Shown: positions 17,247 to 24,777 of the stretch, one piece after another
Layout: every line of letters begins with the position of its first letter
Position numbering within the stretch: position 1 is the stretch's first letter
Source of the DNA: Pseudoduganella rivuli
GTDB lineage: Bacteria > Pseudomonadota > Gammaproteobacteria > Burkholderiales > Burkholderiaceae_D
Length of the DNA stretch: 64,000 bases
Assembly (NCBI RefSeq): GCF_009674485.1
Contig: NZ_WKJJ01000026.1
Coordinates: 32,186 to 96,185, forward strand
Reading direction: 5' to 3'
Program-made: the position numbers and the translations under genes
Notes under the pieces: model-generated
Databases searched by the model: none
What the model saw: only the letters and a program-made list of their open reading frames with translations
Told to the model about the DNA's origin: nothing

Positions 17247-18809
17247 TTAATTGCCGCAGCCCTGGCTGGCGATCCGGTCATAGGCGGCTTTGGCCTGCAC
17301 CAGGCCAAAGCCCGTGTAGACGTCGCGGCCGGCCGCATTCAAATCCTTCGCGCTCTTGCCCAACGTTGCACGGATCTGCGATCCGGTGCAGCCCGGGTAG
17401 TAGCTCCACACCAGCGCCGCCACGGCCGATACGTGCGGCGTCGCCATCGACGTGCCGTCGTAATACGCATAATTGGTGGCTTTGACCGCCACGGTCGCCG
17501 ACGCGCCCAATTGCGCTTTCAGCGCCGTCCCCTCCGTATCCGAGGCGGTCACGGAAGGAATCGTGGTCACCGTCGTTCCCAGCGTGCCGGAGAAGCCGCC
17601 TGGAGCGTTGTTGTAAATCACTGCGCCCTTGCCGCCACTCTTCTGGCAGTTGCTGACCTTGGTGGCGAAGTCAACTGTGCCGCGCGCAATCAGGCAGACC
17701 TTGCCGGATACCGCAGTGTTGATCTTGTCTCCGAGACCGAAGTCCGCCAGTGCCGCCGTGGCGCTGGTTTTCGGCGAACCATCCATGGTGCCGGGCGCAT
17801 ACGTGGTACTGCCCACCACCAGCGACGCTTCGGCGCCCGCCCCCATCGGCACGGTGGACAGCACGTTCACGCCGGGACCGGCAATTTCCACTTTGCTGTT
17901 GAATTGCGAGAAGCTGGCCACCGTCAGGCTTTCATCGACGGCCGCCACGCTCATCACGCTGTCATAGCCGGCCGGATACGAGATGGCGGCATTGCCATCG
18001 TTGCCTGCCGCCGCCACCGACAGCACGCCCTTGGCCGCCCAGTTATCGAAGGCGCGCTCTTCCGTCTTGCTGGGCCTGCCACCACCCAGCGACATGCTGA
18101 TCACGTTGGCATTGTTCTGCCCGCACTTGTTGGCGGCATTGGCCAGCGACGAGGAATAAGCCCAGCCATCGGCGTTAAACACTTTGACGATGAACAGGTT
18201 CAGCTTGCGGCTCGGATTGACGCCAACCACGCCGACACCGCTGTTGTTAATCGCGGCAATGGTGCCGGCCAAGTGGGTGCCGTGGTGGTTTTCATCGGTG
18301 TACCACCAGCCCGTGCCCCGGTCGTATTCACCGTTCGCGATATTGGCGCTCAAGTCTTCATGCGCCCTGTCGTAGCCGGAATCGATGATGCAGACGGTGC
18401 GGTTGCCGGTGCTGGCATCATTCAACTGGTCTGCCTGCACCGCCTTGATGCCCCACGGAACAAGCTGGCCCAACTGATAAGGTGTTCCGGTCGATGGCGT
18501 GGCGCCACCCAGCGGGTAGCGCAGCACGTCTTCTTCCACATAGACCACGTTGGGATTGCGCACCAGGCCATTCAGCGCCTTCAGCGGCACTTCCACCGCC
18601 ATCGCATCCAGGCCGGAAATTTCCAGCTTGACCGTGCCATGGGCCGCGCCCACCGCGGAACGGACAGCGGATGCCGCGCCTGGTTTGAACGCCACGATGA
18701 CCCGCGTGGTATCGGGCGCCGCCACGGCCTGGCTGGCGACGCCAACTGTTGCCACCACACAAGCCATTCCAATGGCGCGCACCAGTTTGGAAATAAGGGA
18801 TTCAGTCAT
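17247..18809 (-). CDS. Secreted S8 subtilisin-family serine protease with PA insert (copy 2)
   Basis: A 520-residue preproprotease with the same architecture as the product at 1058-2623. It has a signal peptide (to about residue 31), an I9 propeptide (DTTRVIVAFKPG ... YVEEDV) and a catalytic Asp143 (CIIDSGYD), His176 (NHHGTHLAGT), Ser454 (DGTSMATPHV). A PA insert (KVCLIARGTVDFATKVSNC) lies between His and Ser. The two copies are near-identical over long stretches of protein, most clearly around the active site and C-terminus. The start at 18809 has GGAGG upstream; a frame extending to 18884 would precede the signal peptide. It probably acts outside the cell. A gene duplication is the simple explanation. 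Confidence 0.95.
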   Translation of the reverse strand: MTESLISKLVRAIGMACVVATVGVASQAVAAPDTTRVIVAFKPGAASAVRSAVGAAHGTVKLEISGLDAMAVEVPLKALNGLVRNPNVVYVEEDVLRYPLGGATPSTGTPYQLGQLVPWGIKAVQADQLNDASTGNRTVCIIDSGYDRAHEDLSANIANGEYDRGTGWWYTDENHHGTHLAGTIAAINNSGVGVVGVNPSRKLNLFIVKVFNADGWAYSSSLANAANKCGQNNANVISMSLGGGRPSKTEERAFDNWAAKGVLSVAAAGNDGNAAISYPAGYDSVMSVAAVDESLTVASFSQFNSKVEIAGPGVNVLSTVPMGAGAEASLVVGSTTYAPGTMDGSPKTSATAALADFGLGDKINTAVSGKVCLIARGTVDFATKVSNCQKSGGKGAVIYNNAPGGFSGTLGTTVTTIPSVTASDTEGTALKAQLGASATVAVKATNYAYYDGTSMATPHVSAVAALVWSYYPGCTGSQIRATLGKSAKDLNAAGRDVYTGFGLVQAKAAYDRIASQGCGN

Positions 18810-19049
18810 GTCAGCCTCCGTGTAGTCCGGCGCCAGACGAATTCTTGCCATCGAGCAAGCGCGACAGCAGCTCATCTGCAGCAATGTAGAAATTCAGTAT
18901 AGAAGTCATTCCCGCCGCCACGCAATCTGGCGATGCGTTAACAGCCGAGAGTATTTCTATAACGTTGCTTTAGTGCCGCAGCTTATTTCCATTCCGTCTT
19001 AGCGAAGGCGAAGTGTTGGCAACGGGCAATCCCATACGCACTGTTCCAG

Positions 19050-20219
19050 TCACTGCCCCAGTTGCTGCAATTCCCACGTCATGTTGGCAATCGCCAGTGC
19101 ATTGTATTGTTCGGCAAAGAAAGGATCGCCAAACAGGGTGCCGGCGATCGCTTTCTGGCGCAGGTACGTCAATACCTGGCCGCGCAGCACGGGATACGTT
19201 TCGTCCGGCACGTGGCTGTATTCATGGCGGATGCCTTGCGCATAGTGGCGGTACACTTCCTCGTCCTGCCCGAGGATCGCCAGGTCCACGCTGAGCATGA
19301 TTTCCTTCAGCGGATGCGCAATCGCCGGCCCCTGGAAGTGGTCGGTCGAGCGGATCAGCGCGGCGACGCCTTCCGCAAAGCCAGGCCCTTTGCCGTCGGC
19401 CAGTCCGCTACTGAGCCACAGGCGGGCGCTGTGTTCCTCGTTCGATAATTCGCCATCGGCAGCGGGGCCGTCGCCATGGGCGTAATGCAGATCGTGGAAC
19501 CAGAATGCCGCGCGCACCATGTCCGTATCGTGCCGGCTGGGACCGACATTGGCGCTCCACGTGCGGACTTCCGCCAGGCCGTGCACCAGGTGATCGAGGT
19601 TGTGATAGTGGCGCTCGGCGCCGCCATACGCGTCATCGCCCGTGATGCGCTGGAACCAGGCATCGGCGCGCGCCCGCGCCTCGTGCGTGGCCTGGCTGTA
19701 GTGCCACAGCGCGTCCCACTCCTTGCGCAGCCAGCTGACGATCCACGCGTGGTAGGCCGGGCCCGGCACGAATTTTTTCATGGTCCAGTTCCACCCCACC
19801 GGGCCTTCCAGCGCCTTGACGAAACTGGAGCTGACGGAACCCAGGTCGCGCGGCGGCATGACGAACACGGTCTTGGCGCCGCCAATCACATCGACGTTGG
19901 TTTGCTGGATCAGGTTTTCATAATCGAAGTCCGCCGTGGTGCGGATGCCGCGGATCAGGTAATCGACACCGTGCCGCTTGGCCACGCGCGCCGTGTAATC
20001 GCTTTTCACGATCATCACTTGCACGTTGGTCCAGCCGCGCTCGGCGCAGCTGCGCAGCACGATGTCCTTGCGCTGTTCGGCGGAAAACTTGGGCTGCTTG
20101 GTCGAATTCTCGGACAGGAACACCACCACGTCATCCGCGATGGAACGGGCTTCGCCGATCACCCACATGTGGCCGTTGGTGATCGGGTCCAGGGTGCCCG
20201 AAAAGCCGATTTTTTTCAT
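19050..20219 (-). CDS. CoaD-like nucleotidyltransferase fused to an HD-superfamily phosphohydrolase
   Basis: A 389-residue two-domain protein. Residues 1-160 resemble phosphopantetheine adenylyltransferase: SGTLDPITNGH (TxGH-type motif, 14-17), YLIRGIRTTADFDYE near 88-100 and SVSSSFVKAL (ISSTxVR-like) near 128-136. Residues about 165-389 form an HD-type domain of the COG4339 kind, with RHYHNLDHLVHGL (203-214), AAFWFHDLHYAHGD (HD at 242-243) and SNEEHSARL (259-267). The start has GGAG six bases upstream. There is no stop or frameshift between the domains. A standard CoaD is about 160 residues, so the whole enzyme is present plus an added hydrolase. The substrate is unknown; coupled synthesis and hydrolysis, or a dephospho-CoA-like metabolite, are guesses. 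Confidence 0.85.
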   Translation of the reverse strand: MKKIGFSGTLDPITNGHMWVIGEARSIADDVVVFLSENSTKQPKFSAEQRKDIVLRSCAERGWTNVQVMIVKSDYTARVAKRHGVDYLIRGIRTTADFDYENLIQQTNVDVIGGAKTVFVMPPRDLGSVSSSFVKALEGPVGWNWTMKKFVPGPAYHAWIVSWLRKEWDALWHYSQATHEARARADAWFQRITGDDAYGGAERHYHNLDHLVHGLAEVRTWSANVGPSRHDTDMVRAAFWFHDLHYAHGDGPAADGELSNEEHSARLWLSSGLADGKGPGFAEGVAALIRSTDHFQGPAIAHPLKEIMLSVDLAILGQDEEVYRHYAQGIRHEYSHVPDETYPVLRGQVLTYLRQKAIAGTLFGDPFFAEQYNALAIANMTWELQQLGQ

Positions 20220-20325
20220 GCCTGCTCCGCTGACGGTGTCAAAACCGCCATTCTAGCTTGGAGCGGGTTCGACCGGGGACTGCGGCCATGCCAATCCAGC
20301 GATATCGCCGGTGCCCGTGGTGGAG

Positions 20326-20363
20326 CACGCACGGCGGCTTTGCTGGCGCAAAACCGCCCTACG
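20326..20363. repeat. Partial REP-like element
   Basis: The stretch GCACGGCGGCTTTGCTGGCG followed by CAAAACCGCCCTACGG matches the right half of the longer intergenic palindromes at 38338, 41731, 46177 and 51573. The left half is not recognisable. It sits between the fusion gene and the histidine kinase gene. Confidence 0.6.
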
Positions 20364-20366
20364 GAG

Positions 20367-21731
20367 TTACGCTGTGGGGGATTTGGACAGGTTGACGCCC
20401 GCATGCGCTGCGGTTTGAGGAACCGGGAATTCCACCCGCACCTGCAAACCGCCCAGGCGCGGCGACTGGTCCAGCACCAGCGTGGCGCCGTGGCGTTCCG
20501 CGATGGCCTTGATGATCGCCAGCCCCAGGCCGCTGCCGCCGGCCGGACTGCCGGGCACGCGGTAAAAGCGGCTGAATACGCGCTCCCGTTCTTCCGCCGG
20601 GATGCCGGGGCCGCTGTCATCCACGCACAGCACCGCCTTGCCCTGATGCTGGCGTACTTCCACATCGACGGTGCCGCCGGACGGCGTGTATTTGATCGCG
20701 TTATCGACCAGATTGCGCAACAGGATCAGCAGCGCATCGCCCTGTCCCGCCACCACGGCGTCATCCGCGTGGTGCAAGCCCAGGTCGATACCGCGCGTTT
20801 GCGCAATGCCCGCCAGGTCGCCCAGCGCGCGGCGCGCCAGGTCGGCCAGGTTGACGTCGTCCATCTTGAGCTCGCTGCTGGCTTCCTGGCGCGCCAGCAC
20901 CAGCAATTGTTCCACCAGCCGCGTGGCCCGCTCGATACCCGCCGTCAGCCGTCCCACCGCCACGGCGCGGGCTTCCGCGTTGTCGGCCCGCTCCAGGCTC
21001 AGCACCTGTAATTTCAGCGCCGCCAGCGGCGTGCGCAATTCATGCGCGGCATCGGCGACAAAATGCTGCTGCGCGTCGAACGCGGTTTTCACGCGGCCAA
21101 ACAGCAAGTTCAATTCCTGCACCAGCGGCTGTACTTCGTCCGGCAAGCCGGTTTCCGACACGGGCGACAAATCGTCGGCCTGGCGCGCCGCTACCTGCTT
21201 GCGCACGCGCGACACCGGCGCCAGCGAACCGCTGACCACCCACCACACCACCAGCATCAACAGCGGCGCCATCATGGCGATCGGCGCCACCGTGCGCAGC
21301 GCCAACGCGCCCGCCATGCGCTGGCGCACCTTCATGTCCTGGGCGATCTGCACCGTCTGGTTATCGGTCTGGATGGAAAAGACGCGGTAAGTGGCGCCGC
21401 GCACGCGCACATTGGAAAAGCCCAGCACGGCGCGCTGCGGCAATTCCGCGCGCGACAGCGAACGGAACACTTGCACCCCGTCCGGCGTCCACACTTGCAC
21501 CACCATGTCATCGTTGTCGGCATCGCCGCCCCGGCCATACTGGTTGGCCATGGGGGCGCCGGAGCGCAGCGACAGCGCCATTTGCTGCATGTGGTAATCG
21601 AAGATTTCATCCGCATCGCTGCGGGCGCTGCGGTAGGCAATGACGGCTTGCGCCATGGCCGCCAGCACGATGGCCGCCAGTAAAAACCATAACAGGCGGC
21701 CGCGCAGCGAATGCGTTACAGGCAGTTTCAT
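20367..21731 (-). CDS. Sensor histidine kinase (QseC/TctE type)
   Basis: A 454-residue membrane kinase. The first transmembrane helix (LLWFLLAAIVLAAMAQAVIAY) and second (IAMMAPLLMLVVWWVV, near residue 155) flank a periplasmic sensor of about 115 residues. Then come a HAMP-like linker, the HisKA dimerisation helix with phospho-acceptor His230 (VADAAHELRTPLAAL), and a HATPase domain with N box (LVDNAIKYTP), G1 (VDDSGPGIP) and G2 (GSGLGLAIIK). Its start overlaps the stop of the response-regulator gene, so the pair is translationally coupled. With the HtrA-type protease gene at the head of the operon, envelope stress sensing is a reasonable inference; the signal is unknown. Confidence 0.95.
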   Translation of the reverse strand: MKLPVTHSLRGRLLWFLLAAIVLAAMAQAVIAYRSARSDADEIFDYHMQQMALSLRSGAPMANQYGRGGDADNDDMVVQVWTPDGVQVFRSLSRAELPQRAVLGFSNVRVRGATYRVFSIQTDNQTVQIAQDMKVRQRMAGALALRTVAPIAMMAPLLMLVVWWVVSGSLAPVSRVRKQVAARQADDLSPVSETGLPDEVQPLVQELNLLFGRVKTAFDAQQHFVADAAHELRTPLAALKLQVLSLERADNAEARAVAVGRLTAGIERATRLVEQLLVLARQEASSELKMDDVNLADLARRALGDLAGIAQTRGIDLGLHHADDAVVAGQGDALLILLRNLVDNAIKYTPSGGTVDVEVRQHQGKAVLCVDDSGPGIPAEERERVFSRFYRVPGSPAGGSGLGLAIIKAIAERHGATLVLDQSPRLGGLQVRVEFPVPQTAAHAGVNLSKSPTA

Positions 21732-22390
21732 CAGTTCTTGGGCACCATGTAGCCAAGGCCCCGCACGTTCTGGATCAGGTCGCTGCCCAGTTTCTTGCGC
21801 AAACCGTGGATATACACTTCCACCGCATTGCTGTTAACTTCATCCTTCCAGCTGTACAGCTTTTCTTCGAGCTGGGCGCGCGACAGCACGATGCCGGGAC
21901 GCGCAATCAGCGCTTCCAGCACGGCCCATTCGCGGGCGGACAGGTTGATGGGCTGGCCATTGGCGATCACTTCGCGCGTTTGTGGATTGACCGACACGCC
22001 CTTGTGTTCGAACACGGGTTCGGCACGGCCCGCCGACCGGCGCAACAGCGCGCGGATACGGGCCAGCAATTCATCCAGGTCGTACGGTTTTAATACGTAA
22101 TCGTCGGCGCCCGCATCCAGGCCCGCGATGCGCTGGTCCACCGCATCGCGCGCCGTTGCTATCAGCACCGGCGTCAACTCCTTGCGCAGCCGCATCGAGC
22201 GCAGCACTTCCAGGCCGTCCTTGCGGGGCAAACCCAGGTCCAGCAAGACCAGGTCATAGGTTTGCGTTTGCAGCGCCGTATCCGCCATGTCGCCATCCTT
22301 GACCCAGTCGACCGCGTAGTGCTCGGCCCGTAACAGGTCGAGCACCACTTCGCCGATCATCGTGTCATCTTCCACCAGCAATAGACGCAT
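21731..22390 (-). CDS. OmpR-family response regulator
   Basis: A 219-residue two-domain regulator. The receiver domain has the acidic pair ED at residues 7-8 and phospho-acceptor Asp51 (LVLLDLGLPRKDGLEVL), with a conserved Lys near the end of the domain (DDYVLKPYDLDELLARI). The C-terminal winged helix (LSAREWAVLEALIARPG ... VEVYIHGLRKKLG) is of the OmpR/PhoB type. Partner kinase follows immediately (overlap of the stop and start at 21731), and the periplasmic protease gene precedes it by 13 bases. The three form one operon. Confidence 0.96.
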   Translation of the reverse strand: MRLLLVEDDTMIGEVVLDLLRAEHYAVDWVKDGDMADTALQTQTYDLVLLDLGLPRKDGLEVLRSMRLRKELTPVLIATARDAVDQRIAGLDAGADDYVLKPYDLDELLARIRALLRRSAGRAEPVFEHKGVSVNPQTREVIANGQPINLSAREWAVLEALIARPGIVLSRAQLEEKLYSWKDEVNSNAVEVYIHGLRKKLGSDLIQNVRGLGYMVPKN

Positions 22391-22403
22391 GGTTTTTCCT
22401 TAA

Positions 22404-23903
22404 TTAGCCAATTCGCACCGGAATGAAGATTTTGTCATCCCCGCGCTGGATCAGCAAGGCGACCGACTTTTCCGATTTCGCCATCAAGTCGCGCACCTGC
22501 TCCAGCGAGTTGACGGGACGGCCATTGACGGACAACAGCACGTCACCCGGTTCGACCCCGGCAAAGGCCGCGGCGCCGGAGGCCTGTTCCACCAGCAAAC
22601 CGGACTGGATGCCGGACTGGCGTTTTTCCACCGGATCCAGCGGACGCAGCGCCAGGCCCAGTTTCACCTTGCCGGCCGCGCCGTCGCCGGCGCGCGCCAC
22701 ATCGGCCACTTTATCAGCCGCGTTGCCCAGTTTGCCGTTCAGTTCGACCGATTTACCCTGGCGCCACACTTCCAGGCTAACCTTGTCGCCCGGCATCGCC
22801 AGGCCGACGATGGCCGGCAAGTCGGCCGAGGCAACGATCTTCTGGCCATTGACCTTGCGGATCACGTCGCCGGCTTTCAAGCCCAGCTTGTCGGCGGGGC
22901 CGCCTGGTTCCACGTTCGCCACCAGCGCGCCTTCCGGCGTGGCCAGGTTGAACGAGTCGGCAAAGCTCTGGTTGATTTCCTGCACCGACACGCCCAGCTT
23001 CGCATGCGCGACCTTGCCGGTCGAGACGATCTGGTCCTTGATCTTGGTGGCCACGTCGATCGGGATCGCGAACGACAAGCCCTGGTAGCCGCCCGTCTGG
23101 CTGTAAATCTGCGAATTAATGCCGATCACTTCACCGCGCGTGTTGAACAGCGGACCACCCGAATTGCCCGGGTTGACGGCCACGTCGGTCTGGATGAATG
23201 GCACATAGCTGTCGTCCGGCAGCGAACGGCCTTTGGCGCTGACCACGCCGGCCGTGACCGAGCTTTCCAGGCCATAAGGCGAGCCGATCGCCAGCACCCA
23301 CTCGCCCACTTTCAGGTCCGAGGTGCGGCCCAGCGGCACCACCGGCAGGTTTTTCGCATCGATCTTCAGCACGGCCACGTCGGTTTTCGGATCCGAACCG
23401 AGCACCTTGGCGCGGTATTCGCGGCGGTCGGTCAGCTTGACCGTCACTTCGCTGGCATCGCGCACCACGTGGGCATTGGTCAGGATCACGCCGTCGGCGC
23501 TGATGATGAAGCCGGAACCGACACCGTGCGTCGGCATCGGGCGGTCTGCGCGCGGCTGGCCCTGCTGGAAGCGGCGGAAGAATTCATAGAAGGGATCGTC
23601 GCCGAACGGGTCGCGGCCACGCTGGTCGAAGCCGGAGGTTTTCGTGGTGCCGGTGACGCTGATGTTGACCACGGCCGGCCCGTTGCGTTCAGCGATCACG
23701 CTGAAGTCGGGCATGGAAATCATGGGGGCAGCGACCGGAACGCCGGCCGGCACATTGGCGGCCGGCGCGGCTGCCGGGGCGGCGGTCACCGCGGCGGCAT
23801 GGTTTTGCTGAACGACGACGGCCCCGCCTGCGCCCAAGGCACCGAGCACGGCCAGGGCCAGAACACCACGCTTGATCGTTTTGGAAACAGGTTGGTTTTG
23901 CAT
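22404..23903 (-). CDS. Periplasmic HtrA/DegQ-type serine protease (Do family)
   Basis: A 499-residue HtrA protein. An N-terminal signal or anchor segment (RGVLALAVLGALGAGGAVVV) is followed by a low-complexity Ala/Pro linker, a trypsin-like domain and two PDZ domains. The catalytic triad is His in LTNAHVV, Asp in DPKTDVAVLKI and Ser in NPGNSGGPL. The first PDZ contains ALVANVEPGGPADKLGLKAGD, and the second ends SVALLIQRGDDKIFIPVRIG. It should degrade or refold damaged envelope proteins. It is the first gene of the operon with the response regulator and kinase, an arrangement common in related betaproteobacteria, and is likely stress-induced. Confidence 0.95.
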   Translation of the reverse strand: MQNQPVSKTIKRGVLALAVLGALGAGGAVVVQQNHAAAVTAAPAAAPAANVPAGVPVAAPMISMPDFSVIAERNGPAVVNISVTGTTKTSGFDQRGRDPFGDDPFYEFFRRFQQGQPRADRPMPTHGVGSGFIISADGVILTNAHVVRDASEVTVKLTDRREYRAKVLGSDPKTDVAVLKIDAKNLPVVPLGRTSDLKVGEWVLAIGSPYGLESSVTAGVVSAKGRSLPDDSYVPFIQTDVAVNPGNSGGPLFNTRGEVIGINSQIYSQTGGYQGLSFAIPIDVATKIKDQIVSTGKVAHAKLGVSVQEINQSFADSFNLATPEGALVANVEPGGPADKLGLKAGDVIRKVNGQKIVASADLPAIVGLAMPGDKVSLEVWRQGKSVELNGKLGNAADKVADVARAGDGAAGKVKLGLALRPLDPVEKRQSGIQSGLLVEQASGAAAFAGVEPGDVLLSVNGRPVNSLEQVRDLMAKSEKSVALLIQRGDDKIFIPVRIG

Positions 23904-24031
23904 TGCTGCTCTCCTGGATAAAAGGATTTTTCGATGTACCCAATATGAGGCAACAGACTTAGACGCCGCTTAACTTTGCTGATTTGTGGCGTTCTGCCTG
24001 CATGCCGTTTGCGATGCAGGATTGACAACCC

Positions 24032-24058
24032 AAAACAAAGGCCGGCGAAAGCCGGCCA
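24032..24058 (-). terminator. Terminator of the Hsp20 gene
   Basis: On the minus strand GGCCGGC-TTTC-GCCGGCC is followed by TTTGTTTT, a standard Rho-independent terminator. A second G/C-rich hairpin (24071-24101) lies between it and the hsp20 stop codon. Confidence 0.8.
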
Positions 24059-24110
24059 TGTTGCAATGCTTGCACCGCGCAGCGCACGCTGCGCGGTGTG
24101 TCAGGCCGGC

Positions 24111-24575
24111 TTAGGCAGCCTGGCGCTGTTCGATGGTGGCGACGTTGGTCGCTTCCACGCCATCGATCGCGATCTTGCGCGGTTTCAGGGCTTCCGGCAC
24201 TTCACGCACCAGTTCGATGGTCAGCATGCCGTTGTCAAACGAGGCGCCCGTGACTTTCACGTGGTTGGCCAGCTGGAAGCGCTGCTCGAAATCGCGGGCG
24301 GCAATGCCGCGGTGCAGGTACGTACGTTCCACGCCGTCGCGCTGTTTGCGGCCCACCACCAGCAGGGTGTCGCGCTCGGAAGTGATGTCGATTTCCGAAC
24401 GGCTGAAGCCGGCCAGCGCCATCACGATGCGGTACTGGTCTTCCGACACCAGTTCGATGTTGTATGGAGGGTAGCTCGGCTGCGAATCGCCGCGCTGGGC
24501 GTCGTTCAGCATTTGTGCCAGGCGGTCGAAGCCGATAGCGGAACGATACAGAGGAGTCAGGTCAAAAGTACGCAT
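24111..24575 (-). CDS. Hsp20 small heat-shock protein (IbpA type)
   Basis: A 154-residue alpha-crystallin-domain chaperone. It begins MRTFDLTPLYRSAIGFDRL, as IbpA/IbpB-class proteins do, and carries the core strands YRIVMALAGFSRSEIDI and the GIAARDFEQRFQLANHVKV segment. The C-terminal tail is rather short and the usual IxI motif is not obvious. It binds unfolding proteins during heat shock and holds them for refolding in the cytosol. A sigma-32-like promoter is found upstream (24642-24670), and the 5' leader may mask its AAGGA site. It is monocistronic. Confidence 0.95.
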   Translation of the reverse strand: MRTFDLTPLYRSAIGFDRLAQMLNDAQRGDSQPSYPPYNIELVSEDQYRIVMALAGFSRSEIDITSERDTLLVVGRKQRDGVERTYLHRGIAARDFEQRFQLANHVKVTGASFDNGMLTIELVREVPEALKPRKIAIDGVEATNVATIEQRQAA

Positions 24576-24641
24576 GATTATATCCTTTTAAAGTTAAGCG
24601 ATAAGGTCCGCCGGTCCCCTGCTGGGCAACCGGTGAATCCG

Positions 24642-24670
24642 ATATACGGCTGCCCAAACACACTTTCAAG
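24642..24670 (-). promoter_or_regulatory. Sigma-32 (heat-shock) type promoter of hsp20
   Basis: On the minus strand CTTGAAA (24670-24664) is separated by 14 bases from CCGTATAT (24649-24642). This fits the sigma-32 consensus CTTGAAA-N11-15-CCCATNT well. Transcription would start near 24635, giving a leader of about 60 bases. Confidence 0.7.
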
Positions 24671-24777
24671 AGCTTTTTTTCCAAATTTTCTTCGGTTGTT
24701 TTCTCTACACTTCGAAACATTAGAAAATTTCCTGCGTGCTACACTGAACCTCTTTAAATCCCTTGTTTCGCCCTTAA

